Shown: positions 49,701 through 58,066 of the stretch, piece after piece
Position numbering within the stretch: the stretch's first letter is position 1
Layout of the letters: every line of letters starts with the position of its first letter
IMG/VR virus record: IMGVR_UViG_3300044680_000280
Coordinates: 1 to 64,000 of that record
DNA from: a virus
DNA: 64,000 nucleotides
Direction: 5' to 3' (one strand)
Position numbers and translations under genes: made by a program
Notes under the pieces: model-generated
Seen by the model: the letters and a program-made list of their open reading frames with translations, nothing else
Told to the model about the DNA's origin: nothing
The model's database searches: none

Positions 49701-51130
49701 CGGAATCCATCGGGAGCATCGAGTTCCGTGATGCCAAGTCCGGCTGTGTTCTGCGAGATCTTGTCTTGATAAACGACGTAAGGCCCTTGAGGACCCGCAC
49801 CCGTGCGCTTCCAGGTCGAACGGAGTGTGCCTCGAAGGAGTTTATCGAGGTTCGTGTCAAGCAGAGCCTGGTAATCGAACCCGTTGGGGTTGACCACGTG
49901 ACGAAGATCGAGAAGGTCCGTGAAGGCGATTTGGTCCGAAAAAAGTCCGTCGGGGCGAGTTGAAATGACCGAGATGGTCGACCCTGACGCGTGGGCGTCC
50001 GCCCGCGTGCCATTGACGCCTCGAACGAGACCGCTGATCGTAGTCCCCGTGATGGCGGAATACGTCAAAAGCTCGTCGCCGATTTGAATCAGAACGGCGG
50101 TCGCAGGAGTTGCGGGTAGCGGGATGTTCGTGGCGCTGACCAATGTCGCCATCGTGGCAGTCGAGGAGATGGTAGCGGAGAGAGTCGGAACCGTTGAAAA
50201 TGTCGCGATACCCGTACGATCCACAGCGAGAGGATTGCGATTGAATCCACCGTTCAGATTCTGAGAGGGGTCACCATTCCAGTTCACCGAGTTTCGACGG
50301 AAAACACCCGCAAGCGGAATCGCGTAGGTGTAGCCGTCCACCGTACCGAGAGCGTTCTGGGTGCCGTCGCCAGCTCGCCAAAGACCCGGGTCTCCTAGCG
50401 TAGAACGCATGTTCGTGAACGTATAGTTCGTCGCGGATGAGGCGGCACCCTGACCGAAAACCACCGTCGGGTCGAATCCATCGGGATTCGTCGTGAGACC
50501 AACGAGCCCCTTAGCAACCCGAATACGGTACTGAACCTGCACTCGTTCCGTCGTCTCGAAACCGAGTTCCGGATCGATGAGATCGTCGGCGAGGTAGGAG
50601 TACCCTCCCTCCACATTGCCGTATTTGTAAACGGCAGAGCTAGAAGGTTTGTTCGTTGCACTGGGATTGGGGGCGAGCTGCGCAAGCCAAACTTCGAGAA
50701 AAACGAAGTCCACGCGAGAGTCGCCGCTGTTCGAGGGTGGGGGATCCATCGCGATGACGTTGTACGTGTCCACGTCGTCTGGAGATCCAGGAGGAGTGCC
50801 CGTGCGGGTGCCCGTGACCGGAATCAACCAACCGTTAACCACGGCCCATTCGACGGCCTGAACCTCTCCTGTTCGCTGACGGCCAAAACGCCACCAATTG
50901 CTATACGTGGAATTCGTGATGAAAGAAGTCGGGTTGTTCATCTCGTTGCCGAGCCAACCTGAGACCGTGTCACGAAGAACGATCTTTCGGCGCCAACCGG
51001 TCGCGAGATCTTGCAGCAAAGTGAGCTCGGAATCGAGCGGTGGTTTACCTTGCTGCCAAATGACATCCAGGTATTGGGTGGACGACGGGTCCAACACTCG
51101 GGAAACACCTGAACCGTAGTAAAGAGTCAT
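46778..51130 (-). CDS. Large virion structural protein (baseplate/tail-fibre type)
   Basis: 1450 residues. The N-terminal 70 residues (D-P-S-S-T-Q-Y-L-D-V-I-W-Q-Q-G-K-P-P-L-D-S-E-L) match the start of the protein at 54306. Residues 310-390 resemble a phage repeat with G-D-E-L-L-T-Y-S-A-I-T-G and R-G-V-N-G-T-R-A-D-A-H-A-S-G. Ser/Thr/Gly-rich beta domains fill the rest. GAGGAATG before the ATG. No known receptor-binding domain seen. Confidence 0.75.
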   Translation of the reverse strand: MTLYYGSGVSRVLDPSSTQYLDVIWQQGKPPLDSELTLLQDLATGWRRKIVLRDTVSGWLGNEMNNPTSFITNSTYSNWWRFGRQRTGEVQAVEWAVVNGWLIPVTGTRTGTPPGSPDDVDTYNVIAMDPPPSNSGDSRVDFVFLEVWLAQLAPNPSATNKPSSSAVYKYGNVEGGYSYLADDLIDPELGFETTERVQVQYRIRVAKGLVGLTTNPDGFDPTVVFGQGAASSATNYTFTNMRSTLGDPGLWRAGDGTQNALGTVDGYTYAIPLAGVFRRNSVNWNGDPSQNLNGGFNRNPLAVDRTGIATFSTVPTLSATISSTATMATLVSATNIPLPATPATAVLIQIGDELLTYSAITGTTISGLVRGVNGTRADAHASGSTISVISTRPDGLFSDQIAFTDLLDLRHVVNPNGFDYQALLDTNLDKLLRGTLRSTWKRTGAGPQGPYVVYQDKISQNTAGLGITELDAPDGFRQIFSDAAVIQKIETVIQPTGSVPPATVSNTGYSLSVTATQTVQATSSMFSAGDSFTFPIAALQTSVPGSDTDQIRWVNDSLSSAVTLRIDGQQENVPTSLYTVTGGGAPNTNLVVTLGGGFPATANQIYVTLHVQYGPGRGLARRPNSIQSMTFVSPASELLVNTAGVPSTNFPAKIGWAPLWSRYRGGNTTNALYKRNLPVTATFYADLGSKTAIIAPFRQIIWPTSFITLDGTAANVASSYNPALTPPSPVVTSSTGTANGSTTFADTTAAAFTSGQVGYALQITNGSQPGRYTIVSYTDSGHVVLDRSVPTGSSLSYTVTLAQGLMPTKAADGVTSKWTTTDPLGLFSCSTDFSSTGYLNTKNIYVTLPRSMVPNWGEVDVPILPVNAASTTFSEGINFMFLSGEYASPATGDSNYVSYAASGSLTWAVFTTANFSGSSPFPVATYNTAVSLPGSLTGAGMQFFSDTRNLNRQGLQLPPFYGIARLFAVYEAGDYKLNGSAYNGTDRTPKTGTTATNLLRQNVSTATFWIEIDADGDSTFVLNADCIDITRSTVNPITSFSSGNYVIEASVFGFDRGTFDITQEPRFVLSRSRQTSQAGNTVTRASNIGVSISGPTSVLPGPATPTDTVLVNYSRTPYQGDPWGSQTNYVDIPQYLGPIQTASAYQVDSTELTETALTRPNQKALEVLASVGFVTTMGTGRFSGDVASATSMDFRNVGYENPSQYPPSTSGQARPTTLVGALADDTTEVGTQYLGATERLPLGALWRDKDFRGGSLGNGTFAPLLYLGAHGEASSRSNLTSNTQYEQIEVPLDTASVASGTAGDLVAQVDGEPVSYNLLVNFRVNRGGSLFTMNGAHPGGEVAAEYTSVTAPASHSNVLAGRAMLVRNAVTSVGGNEVSAGDELMLLVLTNVQQLTDNNPHPAFVYIGTNGANEGYSAADLYRIEGHPVLNDNVRLDTNPATITLSRRDS

Positions 51131-51166
51131 TTACATTCCTCGCACTTGTCGGGGTTATCAGTAAGT

Positions 51167-51173
51167 TACACCG
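51167..51173 (-). promoter_or_regulatory. CGGTGTA element, 36 nt before the structural gene at 51130
   Basis: TAG stop of the gene at 51177, then CTCCGGTGTAACTTACTG on the minus strand. Confidence 0.5.
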
Positions 51174-51176
51174 GAG

Positions 51177-51845
51177 CTAAAAGATCAAAGCCCACGACCC
51201 AACGAAGAGTTTCGAGGGGGTATTGTTGGTAATTTGCACCGAAAAGTTCATTCCCTGGTCGGCGGATGGGATGCTGAAGTCCATGGAGTCGGAGATTGGT
51301 AGATAGGTCACTCCGTTATTGAAGCTCACCTGAGCCGTTGTGTTTCCAGGAGAGGTTGGAATTTCATTGTACATTCTCGAATACCGCCCACCGGACGGAT
51401 CGGAATCGATGTACGAAAAGACTTCCCACGTAAAAACCCCGTTCGTAGGCGCTTCCGTAAGAGTGGCAGTCGAGGTAAGGGTACCGCCGGGATTGATCCA
51501 AATCGAGCCCCGATCCCCCAACCCTCCCGACGTAACGGTAACGCCCGTCGTAGAAAGCATATCGTTGAATGTGATGTAGGGGTAGCCTGCAAACGCACTG
51601 AGCAGACCCGTGTACTTTTTGGCGAGTAGGTCCCCCAAGTTTTGAGGAATTGACGGTTGAAGAGTTACAGGATCGATGAGAGCCGCGTTGTTTGGGACTC
51701 TCACAACGAAAGCTCCATTCACGAGTGTCTGGCCGCTCGGAGAATTGTCGACGGCAATGATCGGCGCCCCCTCGAATGGAGGCGATGATGGTGGGGCCAC
51801 CGTCGCAACGGTCGAAAATAGGTCTATGAGGTAGTGGGAGCTCAT
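51177..51845 (-). CDS. Structural protein of 222 residues
   Basis: Beta-rich, with V-D-N-S-P-S-G-Q-T-L, G-G-L-G-D-R-G-S-I-W-I-N-P and a closing I-T-N-N-T-P-S-K-L-F-V-G-S. Low Cys and no charge clusters, similar in character to phage neck/fibre accessory proteins. No family named. Placed between two long fibre-like genes. Confidence 0.65.
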   Translation of the reverse strand: MSSHYLIDLFSTVATVAPPSSPPFEGAPIIAVDNSPSGQTLVNGAFVVRVPNNAALIDPVTLQPSIPQNLGDLLAKKYTGLLSAFAGYPYITFNDMLSTTGVTVTSGGLGDRGSIWINPGGTLTSTATLTEAPTNGVFTWEVFSYIDSDPSGGRYSRMYNEIPTSPGNTTAQVSFNNGVTYLPISDSMDFSIPSADQGMNFSVQITNNTPSKLFVGSWALIF

Positions 51846-51903
51846 GTATACTCACTCGGGGTTGCAGGTGACGGACTGCACTCCGTTTCGTAGATTTTTA
51901 AGC

Positions 51904-51910
51904 TACACCG
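51904..51910 (-). promoter_or_regulatory. CGGTGTA element, 58 nt before the ATG at 51845
   Basis: TGA stop of the fibre-like gene, then TCCGGTGTAGC on the minus strand. Farthest copy from a start. Confidence 0.4.
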
Positions 51911-51912
51911 GA

Positions 51913-54306
51913 TCAAGTTACAACCTGATCGGGATTCGAAGACACGTATGAGAACCTAAGTGGGGCAACCGTTGGGTAGGTCGTGCTGGGAGACGCCGCG
52001 GCCATGAAAGGCGAACACGCCAGCAGCGGGGAGGAGGTTCCAGCCGGGTTCGGAATAACGGCCTGGGATTGATACCACGTGATGGCATTGTACGAATACA
52101 GAATCACGTTCGGTCCACCGAATCCAGCGACCGCACTGGCAATCCACGTGCCGTCAATCGAACCTAGGGCCACCGACGAGGCGGTTCCCTGGGTCATGCT
52201 GAGATTCAACGTGGACTGGAGACTCATGTGAATGGCGTCCGTAGACGTGTAGAATCGCCACAGACTGGAACCCTCGTCAAATGTGACAAGGAGCCATTCT
52301 TGTTTTGCGCTGCTCCAAATGAGGTCATTTGGATACTCGTTTGCACTATCGGCCAGACCGACGAGTGAGATAGGGTTCCAGGTGAAACCGTTGTTTGTCG
52401 AATAAAGCAATTCTGGTGAAGTGCTTTGAATGAGCGCGGCTACTATGGTCCCATTGTATCTGAGGATCCACCCAGGAACCGGGAGGTTCGGTGCCGTTGC
52501 TGTATAGGTGCCCGTGGCCAGATACCCGAGCGATGCGTGACTGCCACTGCTGCAAGAAACCGCAGCAACAACCGCGCCCGAACCCGCTCCAACGAGCTTT
52601 GCACCATTAACGTTGGTAACCGCAGTTGTCGAGTAGAGACCAGAACTCGTAAACCCGCTAGGAGCCCCCAAGTAGGAATAAAAATTTGTGGAGTCCACGG
52701 CGGCGACCCAAACGTTACCGCTTGTGTCCACAGCAATACTGGTCGGAGGACTCGAGGCGCCCGCGAAAGCGACACCGAAGGCAGCCAAGTTGTAGTCCAA
52801 ACCTGTACCGTAAAAGACCGTGAATGTCGTGGAGGGACCAGGGTCGTAACCAGCAATCAACCAACTCTGAGCGGACAGACCACCTGACGAGGTGGGCATG
52901 TCATTCCAGATCATGGCAAAAGGTCCTGAGTTACCCGTATTGAAACTGTTGCAGTATCCGAGGGTACCGATGTTTGAAAAAGGAGTTCCCGCGAACGCGC
53001 CCAGGGGCTGCCAGTTCTTGATCCCGTTTGTACGATCCGAATTGTCCCACGAAAGAACCGTGCCGTTGTAGTTGAGATACCCGGATGCCCCAGAGAATGA
53101 CGGAAGAGCCTTACTATTGAGCTGGACGACAGTTCCAGCTATGGATCCCCCAGCACCGGTACCGATCACGTCTCCAGTCAGAGTGATTGTACCCAGATTA
53201 GCTGGTGGAAGTTGATTCGATACATAATTCGAGCCCCCTGCCAAGTTAAGGGATCCAGCAGTCCATGCGGATCCGTTCCAATACGCCGTGTTGCCAGTTG
53301 CCGCAGACGATTGCGTAAGCTGGGAAAGTGGAATTGCAATGTTCGTGTTCGTAACGGAAGTAACACGACCTTTTGCATCGATAGTGATGGCAGGTACAGA
53401 AGTGGCGGAACCGTGAGACCCGGCCGTTGTGATCGAAGCCAGCGTGATAGGAATGTTACCACCTGACAGGGCTCCAATCGTCGCGTCACCGCTGAACCCG
53501 ACGGCCGTCAGATCAAGTGAGCCACTCGCACTGTACCAGAATCCCGTGCCACTGACAGAACTAGCCGTAAGACCCGTACCGCTTGGAGTACTCCAAACGA
53601 AGCCAGTTCCGTTGTACTCTAGATACCCAGTGGCTAGTGGGAGAATCGTCTTGTTGTCAAGCGCACTGACCAGGGTCGCAATGGTTCCTGCTGCGCCCGA
53701 CCCAGACGCATCCCCAGTCAGTGTGATGGTGGGAAGATTGCTGGAGGTCGGAGTAACGGCAGTCGTCGAAACGGATGTAATCAAGCCCTTGGCATTGACC
53801 GTAAAGACCGGAACGGCATTTCCGCCTCCGAAGGTTCCGACATTCGAATTCACGGTCGAAAGAATGAGATCCCCATTCGATATGGAACCATCTCCCCCGA
53901 GAGAGAAGTATGCGACGGTTGACCCCGCATGATTCATTCCAAGTAGCTGATCCGCCGTACCCAAGGACCATTGGAAAGCGGAACCCGTGTACTTGAGGAA
54001 GCCTATTCCGAGAGCAGGAATCGAGACCGTACGGATACCGACAACGATCAGGTCACCGGGGGTCCCGGTGGGGGTAACGTCACCTGAAAAGGCCGTCGGA
54101 ACAAGTTCGGTGCCCGCAGCATTCTCGATGTAGACCTCGCCAGGGGGGATCGCGCCAGGGGCAACCGGATTTCCCTGAATGTTTGTGACCAAACCCTCGC
54201 CTCCCCCGCCTGCGGGAACGAGAAGCGCTGAAGCCGGAACGCTACCAGCAGGTAGCCTACCGGGACCAACGTTTACGGCTGAATTGGGATCGATATTCGA
54301 AGGCAT
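51913..54306 (-). CDS. Tail-fibre-like protein with repeated modules
   Basis: 797 residues. Three or more copies of a fibre repeat: G-F-L-K-Y-T-G-S-A-F-Q-W-S, G-Y-L-E-Y-N-G-T-G-F-V-W-S and G-Y-L-N-Y-N-G-T-V-L-S-W, alternating with I-T-L-T-G-D-A-S-G-S-G-A-A-G-T-I and I-T-L-T-G-D-V-I-G-T-G. These occur in trimeric phage fibres. The C-terminal 350 residues look like a beta-propeller-type domain with regular W and Y (S-T-N-N-G-F-T-W-N-P). Start overlaps the upstream stop (TAATG). Probably host recognition. Confidence 0.8.
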   Translation of the reverse strand: MPSNIDPNSAVNVGPGRLPAGSVPASALLVPAGGGGEGLVTNIQGNPVAPGAIPPGEVYIENAAGTELVPTAFSGDVTPTGTPGDLIVVGIRTVSIPALGIGFLKYTGSAFQWSLGTADQLLGMNHAGSTVAYFSLGGDGSISNGDLILSTVNSNVGTFGGGNAVPVFTVNAKGLITSVSTTAVTPTSSNLPTITLTGDASGSGAAGTIATLVSALDNKTILPLATGYLEYNGTGFVWSTPSGTGLTASSVSGTGFWYSASGSLDLTAVGFSGDATIGALSGGNIPITLASITTAGSHGSATSVPAITIDAKGRVTSVTNTNIAIPLSQLTQSSAATGNTAYWNGSAWTAGSLNLAGGSNYVSNQLPPANLGTITLTGDVIGTGAGGSIAGTVVQLNSKALPSFSGASGYLNYNGTVLSWDNSDRTNGIKNWQPLGAFAGTPFSNIGTLGYCNSFNTGNSGPFAMIWNDMPTSSGGLSAQSWLIAGYDPGPSTTFTVFYGTGLDYNLAAFGVAFAGASSPPTSIAVDTSGNVWVAAVDSTNFYSYLGAPSGFTSSGLYSTTAVTNVNGAKLVGAGSGAVVAAVSCSSGSHASLGYLATGTYTATAPNLPVPGWILRYNGTIVAALIQSTSPELLYSTNNGFTWNPISLVGLADSANEYPNDLIWSSAKQEWLLVTFDEGSSLWRFYTSTDAIHMSLQSTLNLSMTQGTASSVALGSIDGTWIASAVAGFGGPNVILYSYNAITWYQSQAVIPNPAGTSSPLLACSPFMAAASPSTTYPTVAPLRFSYVSSNPDQVVT

Positions 54307-57300
54307 TAGGTATTCCGGCGATTGAGTAGGTTGCCTTTGATTCGGAACATACTGGCAGTGGTCGTGTTGACGGTCAGACTCTCGAAGAACACGCCATTGA
54401 CCGCGTCAAAGACGGCCCATCGAATGAGTAGCACAAGAATGAGTTGACCCTTATGACCGTAAGAGCTTGTGCTCGAGAGTTCAGCCAACATCGGCTGAAT
54501 GACCTTGTGCACCGTAGGATCGGAAAGATTCTGAGCATAGGCGTTCGGCACGTATCCAGCGCCAACGGTTTTGAAGAACGAACGACCCTCAATATCCACG
54601 TCCGCAGAAGCCGCCCGCATAAAGCTCACAAGTTCGGGGTCTGGCATGTACGGAACGAATGACGGAAGCTTCAAAAATCCCGTCGTTGCATTGAAGTCGG
54701 AAACAGAAATGGCAGCTCGACCGTTCAATTGTTGCTCACCCGCGTACGGAAGTGCAGACGACGTATTGTAGATTCCGCCAGTCTGGACATAAGCATTGGG
54801 GAAAGGATAACCGTAATCCTCAGAAGCGGGTCCTGATGTAATCACGTAGAGGCTCGGAGAGATGTGCCTGGGAATGACCGACAACGAGGTGATCGACCCC
54901 CCCGAGTAACCATCGAAGCGCCCCGCTTGAGGGGCACGAGCCTGGTACCAGACGTTCATGCGAAGATTACTCGTGCCCGTCTGGGGCATCGGACGAAGCG
55001 CCTGATACGTAACCTGAAGGGTGTCCCCCGAGGATGTGTAGTCGGCCGAGTTCGTGAACTGCCACCTGCGTCCGCTTTGATCGTATGAGGGCAGAACAAC
55101 GGTTCCTGCGATGGTCGTACCGTTTCTCTTGACATTCGATATCAATTGTGCCCGTTCTGGCAGACGGAACGTTGTACCGGCCACTTGCCACGTGATGGAC
55201 CCACTGTTCGCGTCAGGGTACACACCAGACGCGTTCGTAACCACAACAGAGGTGGGGCTCAGAACTTGAATGATCGGGAAGGCCCCATTATTTCCAGCAT
55301 TTGCGGCACCGGACAACGTGATGGTATTCCCCACGTCATTTGGAGTCCGATCCGTGAGTCCCGTCAAAGTCAGACTCGGAGTTGTAAACGCAGAGATAGA
55401 AGCCGTCGTACCCTTCGTATCCGTCGAGGCATCGAACACGTTGGTCGTGATCGACACGGTCGTGTACTCGAGCTGAACTTCTCGATGCGTCGAATCGATG
55501 TTCGTGTTGGCGAGGGCCGAAAAGTAAATGGGAGACGTATTGGGAAGGGATGACGGGTTGTCGACCTCAAAGCTCGTAGGACCGAAAGTGTTCGTTGCGG
55601 TTTTCGTGAGGCCACCCGACGGGTACGCAACAAGGATATCGAGGTACAGGGTTTCCGTCGTGATTCCAAGCCCTGTTAGAGCGTCGAGCCCAAAGTATAT
55701 TGGTGAAACCGGATTCGTACCGAGACCCGTAACACTGTTCAGGTGACTCAAAACGTTGGCAGTCTTGGACCCGTTACCGTCGAAGTCTCCGATGAAGTGA
55801 GCTCCAACGATATCGATTGCGATAACGCTTCCTGGAGCGAAAGAGGCCCAGTTGAACGAGGAGTAGGGGTAAACGGCGAGCGTCGTGAAGTTGACCTCGA
55901 TACCCGAGGAGTTCGCCCAACCCCCACCAGGTTTGGGCACGGGAATAGTGAGAACTTCGTAGACCGGTCGATCCGAAAAGGTTCGGCGAACCGCATCAAA
56001 ATTCCCAATGTTTGGGGCACTAGGGTCCGACGGAGTGGGACCAATTTGGTCCGCCCAAAGGAATGTATGTCCGTTTTGACCGCCCCCAAATGAACCCGTA
56101 TTGGTCCACTCGGTTGTGAGGGCGTTGTCGAGAAGATACGTGAAATTCTTCTCGAGGAGTTCCTGATAGTTCCAACCGAACGGGGAGACTCCGAGTCGGA
56201 GGTCCGCCACGTCCGTTGGGACAATGAGATCCGAGTTCAACCCGTCAGGACGATCCGAGAGTAGCGTTGCCAAGGTGGACGGATTCGTCGTGCCCGTGTA
56301 GTTCCCGGTCAAAGTTATTGAATTCGTAGTGAGGGACTGAACCGTGTAGTTCACCCCAACTTGGGAAGCAAATGTGATAGAGAAGCCCGGTTGGAGAGTG
56401 CCGATGGTATCCAGAGTTGTCGTAACCGTGGGGCTGCTGTTAGTAACCCCGTAAAACCCAGAAAGGACTTCACCAGGTGAATTAATACCGCCGTTCTGAT
56501 TGCTTGTCGCAATGAACCCGCCCGAATTGCGTCGGAAGATGGCCATGAGCGGAATGGCGTACATGTACCCATCGACCGTACCGAGCGAATTCGCAGGATT
56601 ACCGTCACCCGCAACCCAAAGTCCCGGGTCTCCGTTCGAGGCCTGGTTGACATAGTTGAACGATGTAACCGTTCCGTCGGGTGCCGATGGGCTCGTAGGA
56701 ACCGAATTCGCAAACACGTTCGTGGTGTCGTCCAGCGCGTAAGGGTACGAAAATACGTTGACGCCAGAAATGACTCGAAGTCGGTATTGTACCTGAACTC
56801 GTTTGGTCGACTCTTGCCCGAGAGTGGCGTTGAGAATATCGTCCGCGTAATTCAGAACGGAATCGTTTGCTGGATCGTTCTTGACGTTTCCGTTGCCCCA
56901 AATGTTACCGAGGGGGCTCTTCCCCGCCGTGCTTGGAGACGGGTAGAGAAGGAATCTCCAAACCTCGAGAACGACGACATCCGTGCGAGTACCGCTTCCA
57001 GGCGGTGCGGGAAGGACGAGCTGATTGGTACTGATGAGACCCGTATTAGCAACGTCGAGGAGCCACCCGTTGACGAAAGCTTTGAGGCCCTGGGGAATCT
57101 GAATCGTGTTGGACGTAACGGTCGGAATGAAGATGCCCGACGTGGGATTCGAGGAGCCGACGAAGTCGTCGGCGATCCATCCCGACGGCATCGAGTTGCG
57201 TAGATTGTTTTCGTCACCACCGTTATCGATGTCCTGCTGAAGGTTCAGCTCCACATCGAGTACAGGCTTGCCCGCCTGGAAAACAACCGTTTCCCAGTTC

Positions 57301-57371
57301 CTTCCCGTCGGATCAAGAAATCCGGAGACAGCGGAACCGTAATTCTTAGTGGGGTCTGTGGGGCTGGTCAT
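54306..57371 (-). CDS. Large virion structural protein, paralogous N-terminus to 46778
   Basis: 1021 residues. N-terminus F-L-D-P-T-G-R-N-W-E-T-V-V-F-Q-A-G-K-P-V-L-D-V-E-L matches the protein at 46778. Later R-L-P-E-R-A-Q-L-I-S-N-V-K-R-N-G and G-N-T-I-T-L-S-G-A-A-N-A-G-N-N-G-A-F-P-I-I are beta modules, the latter shared with adjacent proteins. No catalytic motif. Likely tail/baseplate. Confidence 0.75.
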   Translation of the reverse strand: MTSPTDPTKNYGSAVSGFLDPTGRNWETVVFQAGKPVLDVELNLQQDIDNGGDENNLRNSMPSGWIADDFVGSSNPTSGIFIPTVTSNTIQIPQGLKAFVNGWLLDVANTGLISTNQLVLPAPPGSGTRTDVVVLEVWRFLLYPSPSTAGKSPLGNIWGNGNVKNDPANDSVLNYADDILNATLGQESTKRVQVQYRLRVISGVNVFSYPYALDDTTNVFANSVPTSPSAPDGTVTSFNYVNQASNGDPGLWVAGDGNPANSLGTVDGYMYAIPLMAIFRRNSGGFIATSNQNGGINSPGEVLSGFYGVTNSSPTVTTTLDTIGTLQPGFSITFASQVGVNYTVQSLTTNSITLTGNYTGTTNPSTLATLLSDRPDGLNSDLIVPTDVADLRLGVSPFGWNYQELLEKNFTYLLDNALTTEWTNTGSFGGGQNGHTFLWADQIGPTPSDPSAPNIGNFDAVRRTFSDRPVYEVLTIPVPKPGGGWANSSGIEVNFTTLAVYPYSSFNWASFAPGSVIAIDIVGAHFIGDFDGNGSKTANVLSHLNSVTGLGTNPVSPIYFGLDALTGLGITTETLYLDILVAYPSGGLTKTATNTFGPTSFEVDNPSSLPNTSPIYFSALANTNIDSTHREVQLEYTTVSITTNVFDASTDTKGTTASISAFTTPSLTLTGLTDRTPNDVGNTITLSGAANAGNNGAFPIIQVLSPTSVVVTNASGVYPDANSGSITWQVAGTTFRLPERAQLISNVKRNGTTIAGTVVLPSYDQSGRRWQFTNSADYTSSGDTLQVTYQALRPMPQTGTSNLRMNVWYQARAPQAGRFDGYSGGSITSLSVIPRHISPSLYVITSGPASEDYGYPFPNAYVQTGGIYNTSSALPYAGEQQLNGRAAISVSDFNATTGFLKLPSFVPYMPDPELVSFMRAASADVDIEGRSFFKTVGAGYVPNAYAQNLSDPTVHKVIQPMLAELSSTSSYGHKGQLILVLLIRWAVFDAVNGVFFESLTVNTTTASMFRIKGNLLNRRNT

Positions 57372-57378
57372 CGTGCTC

Positions 57379-58023
57379 TCAGAAGGTCAGGCGCCAAACG
57401 ATCGTCATCGTGCTCGTTGCGGGCTTGTTTACGACCGGAAACGTCAAGTAATTGATAAGGGTCTCGAAATCCGTAAGATCAACCGTCGGATCGTACGTCC
57501 CGTTGGGGGGCGTGACGGGGTTTCGAATCGACAAGTTGGAACTCACATTTCCGCCAATGAGTCCCATCTCAACGAGGGGGCCGACCGCTTCCGACTCCGA
57601 AAAGGTCGTCGTGAAATCGACAACGTGCGTTGGATAAGCGGCAGGTACACCGTTCGCGTCCACAAAGTTCGTAGTAGCGAATGTTTTGCGGCTGAGCTCG
57701 GACCAAAGAGCTCGTTGGGTGTTCGTTGGTGCGGGAGGGCTCTGAAGGTTCCACCCGGCCGCGCCCGTACCGACGGCCAGACAGAAAGCCCCGTTCGGTG
57801 GCTCGGCATTGTCCTTCATGAGACGAGCGATGAGGATCGAAGCATCGAGGACGACAAGGTTGTACCTTCTCGCATCTTGAACGTCGCCCGTAGCGGCGTC
57901 CTTGAGGGTGATGAAGACTTCTCCCTTGATCTTGTACCGTGCATCCTCTTCGTAGCGGGAACTGAACGCCGTCTTCAGCGTACCGCCCACTCGTCGAAAT
58001 CTCTCGATCATCCTCATGTCCAT
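57379..58023 (-). CDS. Structural protein, 214 residues
   Basis: Start at an ATG at 58023 with GGAG close by (ATG 58017 also possible; the frame extends to 58131). R-Y-N-L-V-V-L-D-A-S-I-L-I-A-R-L-M then A-V-G-T-G-A-A-G and E-L-S-R-K-T-F are common in phage tail proteins of the same kind. The C-terminal half is beta (S-T-M-T-I-V-W-R-L-T-F). No family named with certainty. Confidence 0.7.
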   Translation of the reverse strand: MDMRMIERFRRVGGTLKTAFSSRYEEDARYKIKGEVFITLKDAATGDVQDARRYNLVVLDASILIARLMKDNAEPPNGAFCLAVGTGAAGWNLQSPPAPTNTQRALWSELSRKTFATTNFVDANGVPAAYPTHVVDFTTTFSESEAVGPLVEMGLIGGNVSSNLSIRNPVTPPNGTYDPTVDLTDFETLINYLTFPVVNKPATSTMTIVWRLTF

Positions 58024-58066
58024 CTCTCCGTTGGTATCACTCGATGTTGAGTCATAAGAAGAACCC

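Noticed and set aside
54967-56224. Long minus- and plus-strand open frames inside the 46.8-64 kb structural genes
   Set aside because: Arg/Ser/Pro-rich composition, no ribosome sites, and complete overlap with well-supported long genes.
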